Counted from the stretch's first letter, positions 46,347 through 55,427 are shown. The stretch: DNA of 64,000 nucleotides from Taxillus chinensis (GCA_023512835.1 CM042088.1:2418001-2482000), one strand, 5' to 3'. Translations and numbers: made by a program. The notes: generated from the sequence alone by a model not told the origin.

Positions 46347-46946
46347 GAACAGCTCCAGCACTCTTCCTTCTCTGCCAGAAACCCTAGCCATCAAACTCCA
46401 GATGCTGCTCTCCCTCCAAAAATGCGCTGCTCTGTCTTGAAAAACATTTTTCAGCCCCCAAGCATACGTTGCTGCCTCCAAGATCTCTCCTTTTATAGGG
46501 CTGTAGGTCATGTATAAAGTGTGCCCTAGTGCCAGCTATTGTGTAAGGACCCGTATTTGAGGGGTTTTTGGAGTTAGCCTTGAGTAAGAGGCCTTTTTTA
46601 GAGAATGAACATCAGCACAGTGATGTGCTCGTCAAATGGAGAATTTTGACTATGCTTGGGCTCGATTTGGAGTTCGAGGCCCTGAGGGGTATTTTGGGAA
46701 TTTCACATGAATTAAAATATCCCAATTAATATATTTGAGAGTTTTATTTAAAATATGATTTGGGCTTAATTGTTGGGCTGTAGAGCTTAATGAAGTGGAT
46801 TAGAAAACCTTGGCCTTTGGGCTTATAGATGTTGGGCTTTAAATTAATCAAAACTACGTCGTTTTGATTATATGGCAAAATATATAAAGGAAAAGGGTTC
46901 AAAATTAGGGGATTTTCTCATTCCAAAACCCTAGCAGCCGTCACCC

Positions 46947-46949
<3 letters not shown>

Positions 46950-47006
<57 letters not shown>
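46950..47006. repeat. (GA)n microsatellite
   Basis: Nearly pure GA repeat of about 56 bp in the presumed leader of the solo LTR. Short GA tracts occupy the same position in the related LTRs (16969-16981, 24219-24240), so it is an expansion. Open frames through it are artefacts. Confidence 0.92.
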
Positions 47007-47008
<2 letters not shown>

Positions 47009-47454
47009 GGCCAGAGAGGGAGACTGCCGGAAAGAGGGAGACACGACCTGAGACGGCGAGGACGATCCAAGGCCGGCGATCCATGGATTCCTGCGGTGGA
47101 CGAGAGCCCGGAGACGTGATTGCTAGAATACAACGACCAGTTGTATTCTCCAATTTTGAGGTAGGGAATTCGTGTTCGTATTCATGCCTTCTGTGAATTT
47201 TGGGTTTATATCCTCTGATGTGAATATTGAGAATTCTGGGTTTATACCCTTTGTTGTAATTACTGAGGTTTGCTGGGTACGGATCTGTTATGGTTTTGTT
47301 CATGTTAATGTTGAGTTTATGCCCCCACATGCATATGATGATTGATTGTGAGGTTTCCAGTATATGTGGATAGTTAAATGTGAATAAAATAATCTGGGAT
47401 GGTCTGGATGGGTAGGTTGATATGAGGGACATAGCTGGAGTTGAAACCAGGCTA

Positions 47455-47935
47455 TGTACCTTAATTTTAGAGTCTAATAACTCACAATCTAAAAATAATT
47501 TGAGAGAGGTCTTTTAGAGAAAAGTGATTAGAACAACAAAACAAAGGTCTTTGTGCAAAATATGGCTGCACGCCATATTGCACGTGAAAAGCCCTTTTCA
47601 CGTGCAAGCCCATTTGGTCTGAAATTTTACCCCAGGCTTCCCTGAAAGGTGTAGAAAGCAGGGAGCCAAAAACCCTTGTGCACGTGAATAGCCCATTTCA
47701 CGTGCAAGCACAATTGGTTTAAAATTTTACCCCAACGTCCTTGAGATGTGTAGAAGGCAGGGAGCCAAACATCCCCCTGCACGTCATATGACCCATATGA
47801 CGTGCATCCCCTTATTTTGCCTCCTCTGGCTTCCCCATTTAGCCAGAAGGTTCTTGAGTGGAAAATAATGTAATTAGGATGAAGTCCCGGAGTTAATTTA
47901 CCTAAAAACTTACCAGAACGGTTAAAGAACACTGA
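47455..47935 (-). repeat. CACGTG palindrome module, inverted
   Basis: Three units of about 105 bp, each with a palindrome plus 'aaattttacccca...ccttg...tgtagaa(a/g)gcagggagccaaa'. Perfect arms: TTGCACGTGAAAAG / CTTTTCACGTGCAA at 47578-47607, and TGCACGTCATATG / CATATGACGTGCA at 47778-47806; a near-perfect one is at about 47690-47716. It runs opposite to its host LTR but in the same orientation as the minus LTR copies at 11870-12130. Confidence 0.7.
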
Positions 47936-48152
47936 TATGGGAAAAGAAATTGTATATTGTGAATGTTAGTGAGATTGTGGCTGCACTACATAAACTGAGT
48001 GCATTGTAAATCATACTGATATGTGCTGAGTTATATTATGTCTGTTGGGCATCTTGTACTGAAATAAATTATGCCTACTAGGCACCTTGTGCTAAGTTAT
48101 GTGGTTGTATTTTACTGAGTTTTGTTTGAGTGCTAAATGTTGTAAGCTACGG

Positions 48153-48303
48153 GACAGCTGTTGAGATGGAGCCTTTGATCCACGGGACAGCTACCAAGCT
48201 GGAACCCTTTTGATTACGAGACAGTCATTGGACTGGAACCTTGGATATGGGACAGTCACTAGACTGGAGCCTTGAGTATGGGACAGTTATATAACTGGAA
48301 CCC
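48153..48303. repeat. About 32-bp LTR minisatellite, five copies
   Basis: Imperfect units with GGGACAG(T/C), then CTGGA(A/G)CC, separated by variable spacers. It occupies the same relative site as the CCCGGG minisatellite in the Tekay-like LTRs although the sequence is different. Confidence 0.8.
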
Positions 48304-49445
48304 CTCTCTCTGAATATGGGATGTGTTTGATGGTTTTTGTGCGTGGTTTCAACTAGTTCACTACACTAGCACAAGCATCCACTAAACATGCATTCCAGTA
48401 GTGTGGGATGGGCCCGGGGAGACTTGATCCCTACTGAGCTATGGTTTGCTCACCCCTCCTTTGAATTGTTCTCTTTGCAGGGTCTAGCTGGCGATAGGTG
48501 ATAGAGCTGAGGTGATTGGCCATAGAGGCTATGGGACCCTCCTTATTTGATTGTTAATGTGTCTATGGCTTTCTGCTTTGGTTTGGGCTATTTTGTAAAC
48601 TGAATTTGGTATTGTGGGTTTATTGGGAGCTTTTCCCCATTTGAGTTGTAATGGACTTGAGTCCTTTTGAAATGAAGTAAACTGTGGTATGTTATTTTGA
48701 TTGAATGATGATTGTGTGTATGGTTTGGAATCAGGGGCATGTCCTTTGGCATGTTAGCCCGGATGTGTAGTATTGGGACAGCACCCGTTGTATAAGTCCA
48801 GTCTAGGTGCTTGCACCAACCCCTTGACCCTTCAGGTGCGGGCATGGGCAGTCACTAACCGTTTCCAGGTGTAAGGAAATTGGGGCGTGACATGTTCTCA
48901 CTTACCAAAATGACGTAGTTTTGGCAAGTGACATCCATTCTTCATTTCAAGCTTAACAAAACTCCATCAAAGCATAATTTGAACCAGGGCCTTCAGAGAA
49001 AAATCATCAGAGTAAGAAAACAAGGCTTCATGAGCAAAAACATGCTCACACGCAACAATGAAAGTGACAATGGCCGTGTCACGTGCACCTCAAAATAAGT
49101 TGAAATTCACTCCCAAGCTTCCTGAGATCATGTGGATGGCTACCATGCAAAAAATCCCTTGCATGTGACAAAGGTCATCGTCACGTGCAGCTTGATTTTG
49201 CCTTCTTTTGAGTCCATCTTCTTCCCAGAGCTTCTTCTTGAATATATAGGGAGATCTAGCTGATGTGTATGAGAAAATATCTCCTTAAAACATGTCAAAA
49301 TAGCTCAAAAAGCACAACTATGCACAAAATAGTGTCTCCCTAAGGGTTAGAGCAAATGTATACAAATTACCATGGAAATAAGCCTTAATCACACTCTAAA
49401 ACACCCAAAAATGGCCTAGAATAACGGCATAAATGCACGTTATCA

Positions 49446-50571
49446 GTGTTACACTCGCCACACCAAAACCCTGGAGGAAATGATCATCTGGAATCTGGCC
49501 ATGACTTCCTTATGCCGGCCAACATTCCTAACGTTCCTTTTGCTGTTACCTTCGGACTGGCCCATGACGCACGAGTTCCTTCCCCTGCTAAGGTTGGACC
49601 CTCTTCTCCTGCTGTAGCCATCCCTGTTGTTGACCTCTCTAGTGAAAGCGGTTCTGATGCCCTGGATGCCTTCGATGCTCCGGGTGGCCCCTCTGTTGCT
49701 GCTGACCAACCCCTCTCTCCAGCTGCTGACTCCTCTGCCCAATGCACTCCTGCACCTCTTCATGCGGGGGAGTCCTCCAAAGCCCCAGAGTTTGCACTTG
49801 GACACGCCTCTTTTGGCACGGTTCAATCTGTTGCTGTGATCTCTGCACTACTGGACCGACATGCCCAAGCCCAGAGCACCCAAATTGCTGCCATCGCCGT
49901 CAAGGTTGATGTCCTCTCCGCCCTCACTGACTCTTCCACTTATCGAGCAGAAGATGGATCTTGTTACCTCATCCGTGCATTCCCTATCAACCTCATTTTT
50001 GGACTTGGCACATACGATGGCTCGTCCTCCTCCCGCTCCTCGGCGATCTGCCAAACCGGGGGAGAAAGTGTCATCTGATCCTCCTGCGTCTTCCTCAGCT
50101 CGTGCTAGTAAGCGGCTTGCATCTACATTGCTTCTGGGAGTTTCTATCCTCAAATGCAGCCACTTCTCTCAGCCCAGCTCCTCTAGTGTAGCTCCTCCTT
50201 TGACTTCTCCATCCGCGGCTATCACCTTCCTCCCATCATACGCGGATCATGATCCACATGATGCGGATGGAAGTGTTTTTAATGAAATGGCTAAGTATGC
50301 TGCGTCTACTATCGAACGAAGATGTCTATCCGAGTTGTACCCCTTCTCCCCTGAAGATATTCAGACACTACGTTCTGAGAAGGGCCTGTTTACCACGGAT
50401 GATATAGATAACTTCTTTCGGGTAGTAAATATGGAGATGAGGCTGTTTCCGTCTCTATACAAGGACAGACACTTGTCTGACGTCTTGCCGTGTTGGTCTG
50501 AGGGCTATCTTCTAGAAGTAGCCTACATCCGAACCTTCATTGACAGAACTGCTGAGGACAGCAAGCCCTGA
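49446..50571 (+). pseudogene. Copia env-like ORF, 3' part
   Basis: Continues the ORF interrupted at 28973. The first frame (to about 49930) is Pro/Ser/Ala/Asp-rich (VVDLSSESGSDALDAFDAPG) with VISALLDRHAQAQSTQIAAI. The second frame, to 50571, holds a possible heptad region (LIEQKMDLVTSSVHSLSTSF), then basic PAPRRSAKPGEK, and an acidic globular end (FNEMAKYAASTIERRCLSEL, FSPEDIQTLRSEKGLFTTDD, FFRVVNMEMRLFPSLYKDRH). A coiled coil near the C-terminus is reported for SIRE env-like proteins. Frameshift near 49930. Confidence 0.68.
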
Positions 50572-50626
50572 AAGAATCTTTCCTCCATCCTCATTCCGTA
50601 CCGGGACAAGATGCCGCACTTCATGC

Positions 50627-52019
50627 TGATTTGAGACATTGCATGTTTATTCTTAAGTTATTGCAGAAGATATGAACTTAAGCCGAACGTTTACTCGTAA
50701 GAGCAAAGCTGAGGACAGAATACATAATCCTGATTTGGACAAACGTGAGTGTCATCAAACACTTGGTAAATAACCAAGTTTACACTTCATACGGAATAAG
50801 GATCATTTGTGCGGACTAAACACTTAAAGCAATGGATTAAGGAATCTATGTCTAACATCTTAATGGACTAAGTCAAATAGATGCAGAATAAGAATCCTAG
50901 TCTAAATCTAGCACAGAGTAAGAGACAATTTTCACTAAATAAAAAGCTACGTCTTCTACTCAAGCAGACTAAGGACAAGAAGACACGGTGTAAGGAATCC
51001 GAGTCTTTTATACATGCAGAGTAAGGAACGACTTGTGTGGAATAAGGACTCAAGTCCTTTATTCACACGAAGTAAGGAAAATAGATGTAGAGTAAGGAAT
51101 CCAAAACTTTTACTCATGTGGAGTAAGGATGCGCTGATATGGAGTAAGCCATCCAGCCTTTTATCTCATGCGGAGTAAGGAACTCATGTAGAGTAAGGAA
51201 CTCATGCGGAGTACGGAAGCGCTCATACAGAGTAAGCTCTCCAGACTTCTTGTTCATACGGAGTAAGGAAGCGCTGACACGGAATAAGGATTCCAGTATC
51301 AAACTGACACGAGTAAGCAACTACTGACATGGAGTAAGGATCCGAGCTTCATTAACACGGAGTAAGGAACTTTACGACGGATTAAGAAGATGCTACTTCA
51401 ACTTAACATCTTCACACTCAAAGTAGTCAGCTTGCTGCGTCCCGTTGTAAGACAAACTCGTTGAAAACCTAAAACATCTTACACGTGGATCACACGGATA
51501 TGTGGACATTACTTTAACTGCACTTGGGAACTCGCAAAGACACTTATGTTTTACAAACCCGAGATCTTTCACATCCGCAGCAATCAAGGCAGAGAGATTT
51601 CAGAGGAATAGTCAATGCTGCACGTTGCTCAAAAGAACAAGTTCCAAAGATGTCTTTGTTGGATGGCTATATATATTAACACTTGTATATTTTTATAGGG
51701 TATGTGTGCGTAAGATTAAAGTGCTTAATTGTGTGTATGCACGTACATGTACAAGAGCTCATAGAGATATTTGGCTAGTGTGTGAGTAACTGTAAACAGA
51801 GTGTAAGAGATTTGTTCAGTAGATCGAAAAGCTTTATAAGCTTTAATTTGCTTCTATTTTGTTGTAATTATCTCTTGATAATAAAACAAAATACTTCTAC
51901 TATCTGGTTATTTTTCGCTTTGATTATATCTCTAAACCAGATAAGTGTTGTGCTAGAGACTAGAAAAAAGTTTTCGATTAGAGCCTATTCACCCCCCTCT
52001 AGGCTCCCCGAGACCAACA
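50627..52019 (+). repeat. Copia right (3') LTR, first 51 bp missing
   Basis: Joins the left LTR from TGATTTGAGACATTGCATG. About 50990-51375 is an array of (C/T)GGAGTAAGGA words, at least ten recognisable copies at irregular spacing. A TATA-like CTATATATATT is at about 51668-51678. It ends with the SIRE-like 'attcacccccctctaggctccc' block and GAGACCAACA at 52019. The missing start and absence of a clear polypurine tract point to a small deletion at the env/LTR junction. Confidence 0.88.
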
Positions 52020-52024
52020 TATAT

Positions 52025-52500
52025 ATTTTTATTATTAAATTTAAAAATAATAACAATAATAATATTAATATTAATAGAATGATTGTAATTATAATAATAA
52101 CCTTAAAGTATTATAGCAATAATAATAATAACTCAAAATATTATAATAACTATATCAGTAATTATAATAGCATAATAATAATAAATTTAAAATATCAAAA
52201 TACTTATTTTTATAATAATAACATAATAATAATAATAAACCCAATAATTGCATCAATAATAATAATAGTCATAACCTTAATTATTATAACAATAACTCAA
52301 ATACTTAAATGATCATATTAATAATATTATCATTATAATAACCAAACATATTAAAATAATAATATTTAATAATAAATTTAAAATATTAAAATCACCATAT
52401 TTTTAATAATAATAACTCAAAATGGTAATGCTAAGGCCATAATGCCGAATAGATATTCTAAATTCTATTCGGGGCCTAACTTTTAACTTCACACAAGTAC
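52025..52500. other. AT-rich non-coding flank
   Basis: Dominated by ATAATAAT words, with about 85 percent A+T by eye. No gene or clear repeat family is recognised. It may be the remainder of the LTR into which the copia element inserted, since the left flank at 6570-6850 is also ATAATA-bearing, but this could not be aligned. Confidence 0.5.
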
Positions 52501-52511
52501 AAGTCTTTACA

Positions 52512-53037
52512 ATGGCAACCCTTGAAGATAGGGTTGTTGCCATCATTCAAGGTGTTGAGGTTACTATCTTTGAGGAGGTAATCCGAAATGTTTTTAATAT
52601 CTCAATAAGAACCATCCCTTTTCTTGTTTTAAGCAAGAATGAATTAATGGAACTCTTTGATTACGTTGAACCTGAGGGTGTTCTTAGACGATATCCCAAA
52701 AAAATGGTTTTCAATGGTATGGATAGATTTTTCACATTCCTCATTGGCAAATGCATTTACTGTTGGATAGACTGCAGTCATATTTGAGGGTTAGAAGGCT
52801 TGACTGAACTTAAACATGTATGAAAGATTATTAACTAAGATTATGTTACTTCAGCATCCCTCTATTTTTGTTGCCAGACTAACCATACCATATCCAGATA
52901 ATCTTATTTTGAGAAATGTGTTTGATAATGGATATGTGGATACGCGTAAGGCAGGTAGACTGCCTCCTACTCCTCATCCTACTTTTCATGTATCTAGAAT
53001 CTCTCAGAAGCGACCCATGCATCCATCCCATGTTTAG
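52512..53037 (+). pseudogene. Env-like ORF remnant of second Athila-like element
   Basis: The frame from 52512 reads MATLEDRVVAIIQGVEVTIF, EEVIRNVFNISIRTIPFLVL, MVFNGMDRFFTFLIGKCIYC and stops; the frame from 52816 reads YERLLTKIMLLQHPSIFVAR, LILRNVFDNGYVDTRKAGRL. The pattern 'hydrophobic-G-x-E-x(1,2)-I then ...VFNIS/LNLPS' recalls the other env-like ORFs at 27831 and 39019. The region to 53700 is eroded, with only scraps (ETITILLEKF, SSSSTSGSFVSFEASASL). Weak but consistent. Confidence 0.5.
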
Positions 53038-53754
53038 AGGGGATCGAGAGGTGTGAGAGATCAGAGGGAGACCATTACCATCTTGTTAGAGAAATTCTAG
53101 ATTTTATTTGCACAATCATGACCTAAGGCTGAAACTCGCAGGGTATGGCTTTAGTATGGCATGTCTTTAGCTAGCTGGGCTGATTTGGTTAATTAGGTAG
53201 TACATCATAAACTTATCCCAGAGGAGGCCTGAACTCAATACCTTGAGACACCTTATGAGGTCCTGATTAGCCTTAGCAAAGGACCATATCAATGGAGGAG
53301 CGTTGCTACCCATGCTAGCCATTCTCATGAGTAGTCAATTGACCTGCATTTCTTTGCTATTGATCAGAGGTTGGACAATTTAGCTGCTGGCCAAACAGAT
53401 AAAGCTAGTGAGATGAAGGAATTTCAAGCGTATCTTGATTGCTAAAACAGAACCACTCCCTTAGCTGATCCTTTGTCATCATCTTCCACTTCAGGCTCTT
53501 TCGTATCTTTTGAGGCCAGTGCCTCTCTGTTGCTTGCTCTACTGTGGTCAAGGCGCACAAAAAGATGCATCGTGTGGTCACTCCATCTTCTTCCTCCTCC
53601 TCAGTGTCAGCTACTACATTGAACCTAGCTCTACTAGATTACCTATATGAGCTAGCTGCTATGAAAGCCTATGAGACTTTTCGTGATTTATAGGAGGATT
53701 TGAGTCGAACTACGGGTTCTTATCCCTACCTGTCTCCAAGCATATTGTGACATT

Positions 53755-54327
53755 TATTTAACTAGGAGTGGTTTGAGGACTCTGATATCAACAATTTTGT
53801 CTATGCTTTACGAGCCGCAATAATAGCAGAACCGCCCCTTTTTCTATATGGGGAACAATCTAAAATTGTACCTATGTTTAATGCTGAGACTGTGGGGTTT
53901 TGTGAGAACCCGTTCCCCGCTTACATTGACGGGTGCCATCCACCATTCCAAGCATGGGCTGATATAGACTTCATGATCTTTCCCGTCTATGTAAATGGCC
54001 ATTTCATTGCCCTACGCCTCGATCTATGACTTTGTTGCTTCTATCTCTATGACTTTTGCTTGGGATTCTTTGGAAAGGAGGTCAGAGAGCATTCATTGCC
54101 TCCGCCTGTTTGTAAATGAAGCCTTAGCCAACTTGAAATTCTTCGAGAAACGGAATCTGCCAAAGCCTGCCCACTTGCTCCCACTGTATGCTGCTCTACA
54201 TGTCCCCCAACAAACCGATAATGCCAATTGTGGCTCCTTTGTTTGTTACTTTCTCATTTCATGTAAGCAGCACCTTGGTAGCATGTGGGGCCCTAATTCT
54301 ATGCTGCTAGACCCACATGACGTTTGA
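53755..54327 (+). pseudogene. Ulp1-like C48 protease domain, copy 1
   Basis: After 53755 the frame reads EWFEDSDINNFVYALRAAII, AYIDGCHPPFQAWADIDFMI, FPVYVNGHFIALRLDL, then stops; a second frame (53995-54327) continues ASIYDFVASI, LPLYAALHVPQQTDNANCGS and FVCYFLISCKQ. His (NGHFIAL), Asp (IYDF) and Cys (NCGSFVC) stand in the catalytic order of Ulp1 proteases. A frameshift lies near 54025. A G-rich tract (AAGTGTGGATAGGGGTG, 54485-54501) follows. Confidence 0.72.
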
Positions 54328-54411
54328 GAGTTGGTCTCACGTTTGCTCTTCCACTTCAATGCTCTTACCTTGTGACACCTTTACATCTACGATACTCCTT
54401 TCTCTCTTTGT

Positions 54412-54415
<4 letters not shown>

Positions 54416-54444
<29 letters not shown>
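54416..54444. repeat. (AT)n microsatellite
   Basis: A run of about 14 AT units between the first Ulp1 domain and its downstream G-rich tract. Confidence 0.9.
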
Positions 54445-54447
<3 letters not shown>

Positions 54448-54505
54448 CTCTGTTTTATTTTTAAGCATTGAGGATAGTACTTCTAAGTGTGGATAGGGGT
54501 GTTAC

Positions 54506-55050
54506 ACGCTTGAGCCATTTCTCCCTCATCCAAAGAAGTCTTGGAAGTCACCTCATCATGACTTAATCCCGCTGTGGTTTCCGCCTTTCCACCGCATATT
54601 AACGTCCCAGCTATTACTTCTCCTATATAAATTTGGTATCTTGAGATTCCTATGGTTGCTTTAGATCATACTTTGTTAGATTCACCCACTTTGGGACAAC
54701 ATGTGCATCTCAATTTTCCTCTTGCTTTGGAGGCTTCTTCTGCTGTCGCCACTTATTATACTTTTATAACTTCTGCAAAGTAGGCATGCTTGGAATGTTC
54801 TGTAGGTACCCCTTTACCATTAATTCCTCAGGGCCTCCAATGAATAACTAGTACTGAATGATTTTATACTGAGGACATTGACCAATTCACACTGGTTTTA
54901 TTGTGCGTGATATGCCATGAACCAAAATGCTTCCCTGGGTGTGAATAGAATGAAATCTTACCTACGTTTCTGGATTCCTCACTCATTAACATGAATGCTT
55001 TTAAGTATCCAATTCGTGGAGATGCAGCTGCTTATAAGATGATCCGTCCT
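54506..55050 (+). other. Region between the two Ulp1 copies
   Basis: Contains eroded coding-like DNA (for example LDHTLLDSPTLGQHVHLNFP near 54663-54725), resembling the stretch upstream of a Ulp1 domain in such ORFs, so it is probably the N-terminal part of the second copy. No intact frame. Confidence 0.45.
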
Positions 55051-55059
55051 TCCCTCTTT

Positions 55060-55427
55060 GACTTCTGTGTTCATCCCTGTCCACATTGATGACCATTATG
55101 TTCTCCTGCATTTGAGGGAAGGATGGATCATCTTATATGATTCATATCAGGGTTATGGGTTTCAAACTCGTATAACTAAAATCAAGAATGGTGTTGTCCG
55201 CTGAGTTCGGAGTGCATTGAATGATGAAGGCCTTTTCTTTCAAGATGGCATCTAAGCTTCCCCAGGAGCCCGATGGTCATAATTGTGGTGTTTTTGTTTG
55301 TTATTATATTATTTCCATCCTTCAAGGTTGTGCTTCTTGGTCTTCTGGTGAGGCCGATGCAGAGTTTTCAAATTCTTTGAGGCAGATGGTGGCCCGTGTG
55401 ACATTTTATTATCACATTCCATCTTAA
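55060..55427 (+). pseudogene. Ulp1-like C48 protease domain, copy 2
   Basis: Reads TSVFIPVHIDDHYVLLHLRE, GWIILYDSYQGYGFQTRITK, then a TGA, VRSALNDEGLFFQ, a frameshift, and KLPQEPDGHNCGVFVCYYII, stopping at 55425-55427. Catalytic-type His (DDHYVLL), Asp (LYDS) and Cys (NCGVFVC) with the Q-E-P-D oxyanion-hole region are all preserved. It is closer to the minus-strand copy (LPQQPDQFSCGIFVCYYLI) than to copy 1. A GTGGGGGGAGGGGTG tract follows at 55505-55519. Confidence 0.82.

Larger units (their letters stand above)
46542..48892 (+). mobile_element. Solo gypsy LTR with internal module insertion
   Basis: 2351 bp, TGTAAGGACCCGTA to GGGGCGTGACA, inserted in the Athila-like 5' LTR. Its termini match the Tekay-like LTRs but the body is a different subfamily. 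Flanking 5-mers (TATTG and TGTTC) do not match well. Contents: an ACGT palindrome near 46850-46868, a (GA)n run at 46950-47006, an inverted palindrome module at about 47455-47935, a fivefold 'gggacagtcac-gactggagcc' repeat (48153-48303) and the CTCACCCCTCC block. No internal coding region. Confidence 0.82.
28974..49445 (-). mobile_element. Athila-like Ty3/gypsy element with Ulp1 domain, nested
   Basis: A minus-strand gypsy element. LTR ends read TGATAACGTGCA (complement of 30370 and 49445) to TTATTTAGGTCA (complement of 28974 and 45579). The target duplication is GTATT (28969-28973) versus GTGTT (49446-49450), one mismatch. In element order: 5' LTR (45579-49445, itself containing a solo LTR), tRNA-Asp-type primer site, gag, protease, RT/RNase H, integrase, spacer, env-like ORF, Ulp1-like domain (split by two inserts), 3' spacer, 3' LTR 28974-30370. 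Length without the three inserts is about 13.4 kb. Gag-pol is collinear and mainly damaged by point nonsense changes. Confidence 0.88.
45579..49445 (-). repeat. 5' LTR of Athila-like element, split by a solo LTR
   Basis: Its own sequence is 45579-46541 and 48893-49445 (1516 bp), homologous to 28974-30370. It has a (GA)n run at 46313-46343, longer than in the 3' LTR, one ACGT palindrome (48905-48924, with CG-to-TG change) and two CACGTG-type units (about 49050-49085 and 49160-49187). Confidence 0.9.
6861..52019 (+). mobile_element. SIRE/Maximus-type Ty1/copia element, heavily nested
   Basis: The element starts TGTTGGATCAAG and ends GAGACCAACA. It is flanked by TATAT at 6856-6860 and 52020-52024; the flank is a TA microsatellite, so the duplication is suggestive rather than unique. 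In element order: left LTR (cut at 7386), gag remnant (12360-13640), protease and integrase (13830-15160), RT (15640-16396 continued at 25397), RNase H (to 26134), a long spacer, an env-like ORF (27831-28973 continued at 49446-50571) and a right LTR (50627-52019). An extra env-like ORF after pol is characteristic of the SIRE/Maximus lineage. Three younger elements account for most of its 45 kb. All ORFs are broken, so it is not autonomous. Confidence 0.85.

Noticed and set aside
46918..47432. Frames with Ser-Leu or Arg-Glu dipeptide runs
   Set aside because: They translate the (GA)n microsatellite in an LTR leader.
46537..48897. Target-site duplication for the solo gypsy LTR
   Set aside because: TATTG and TGTTC match at only three of five positions, so I do not claim it.
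51782..52312. 176-codon Asn/Ile-rich frame
   Set aside because: It crosses the copia LTR end into ATAATA-rich DNA.
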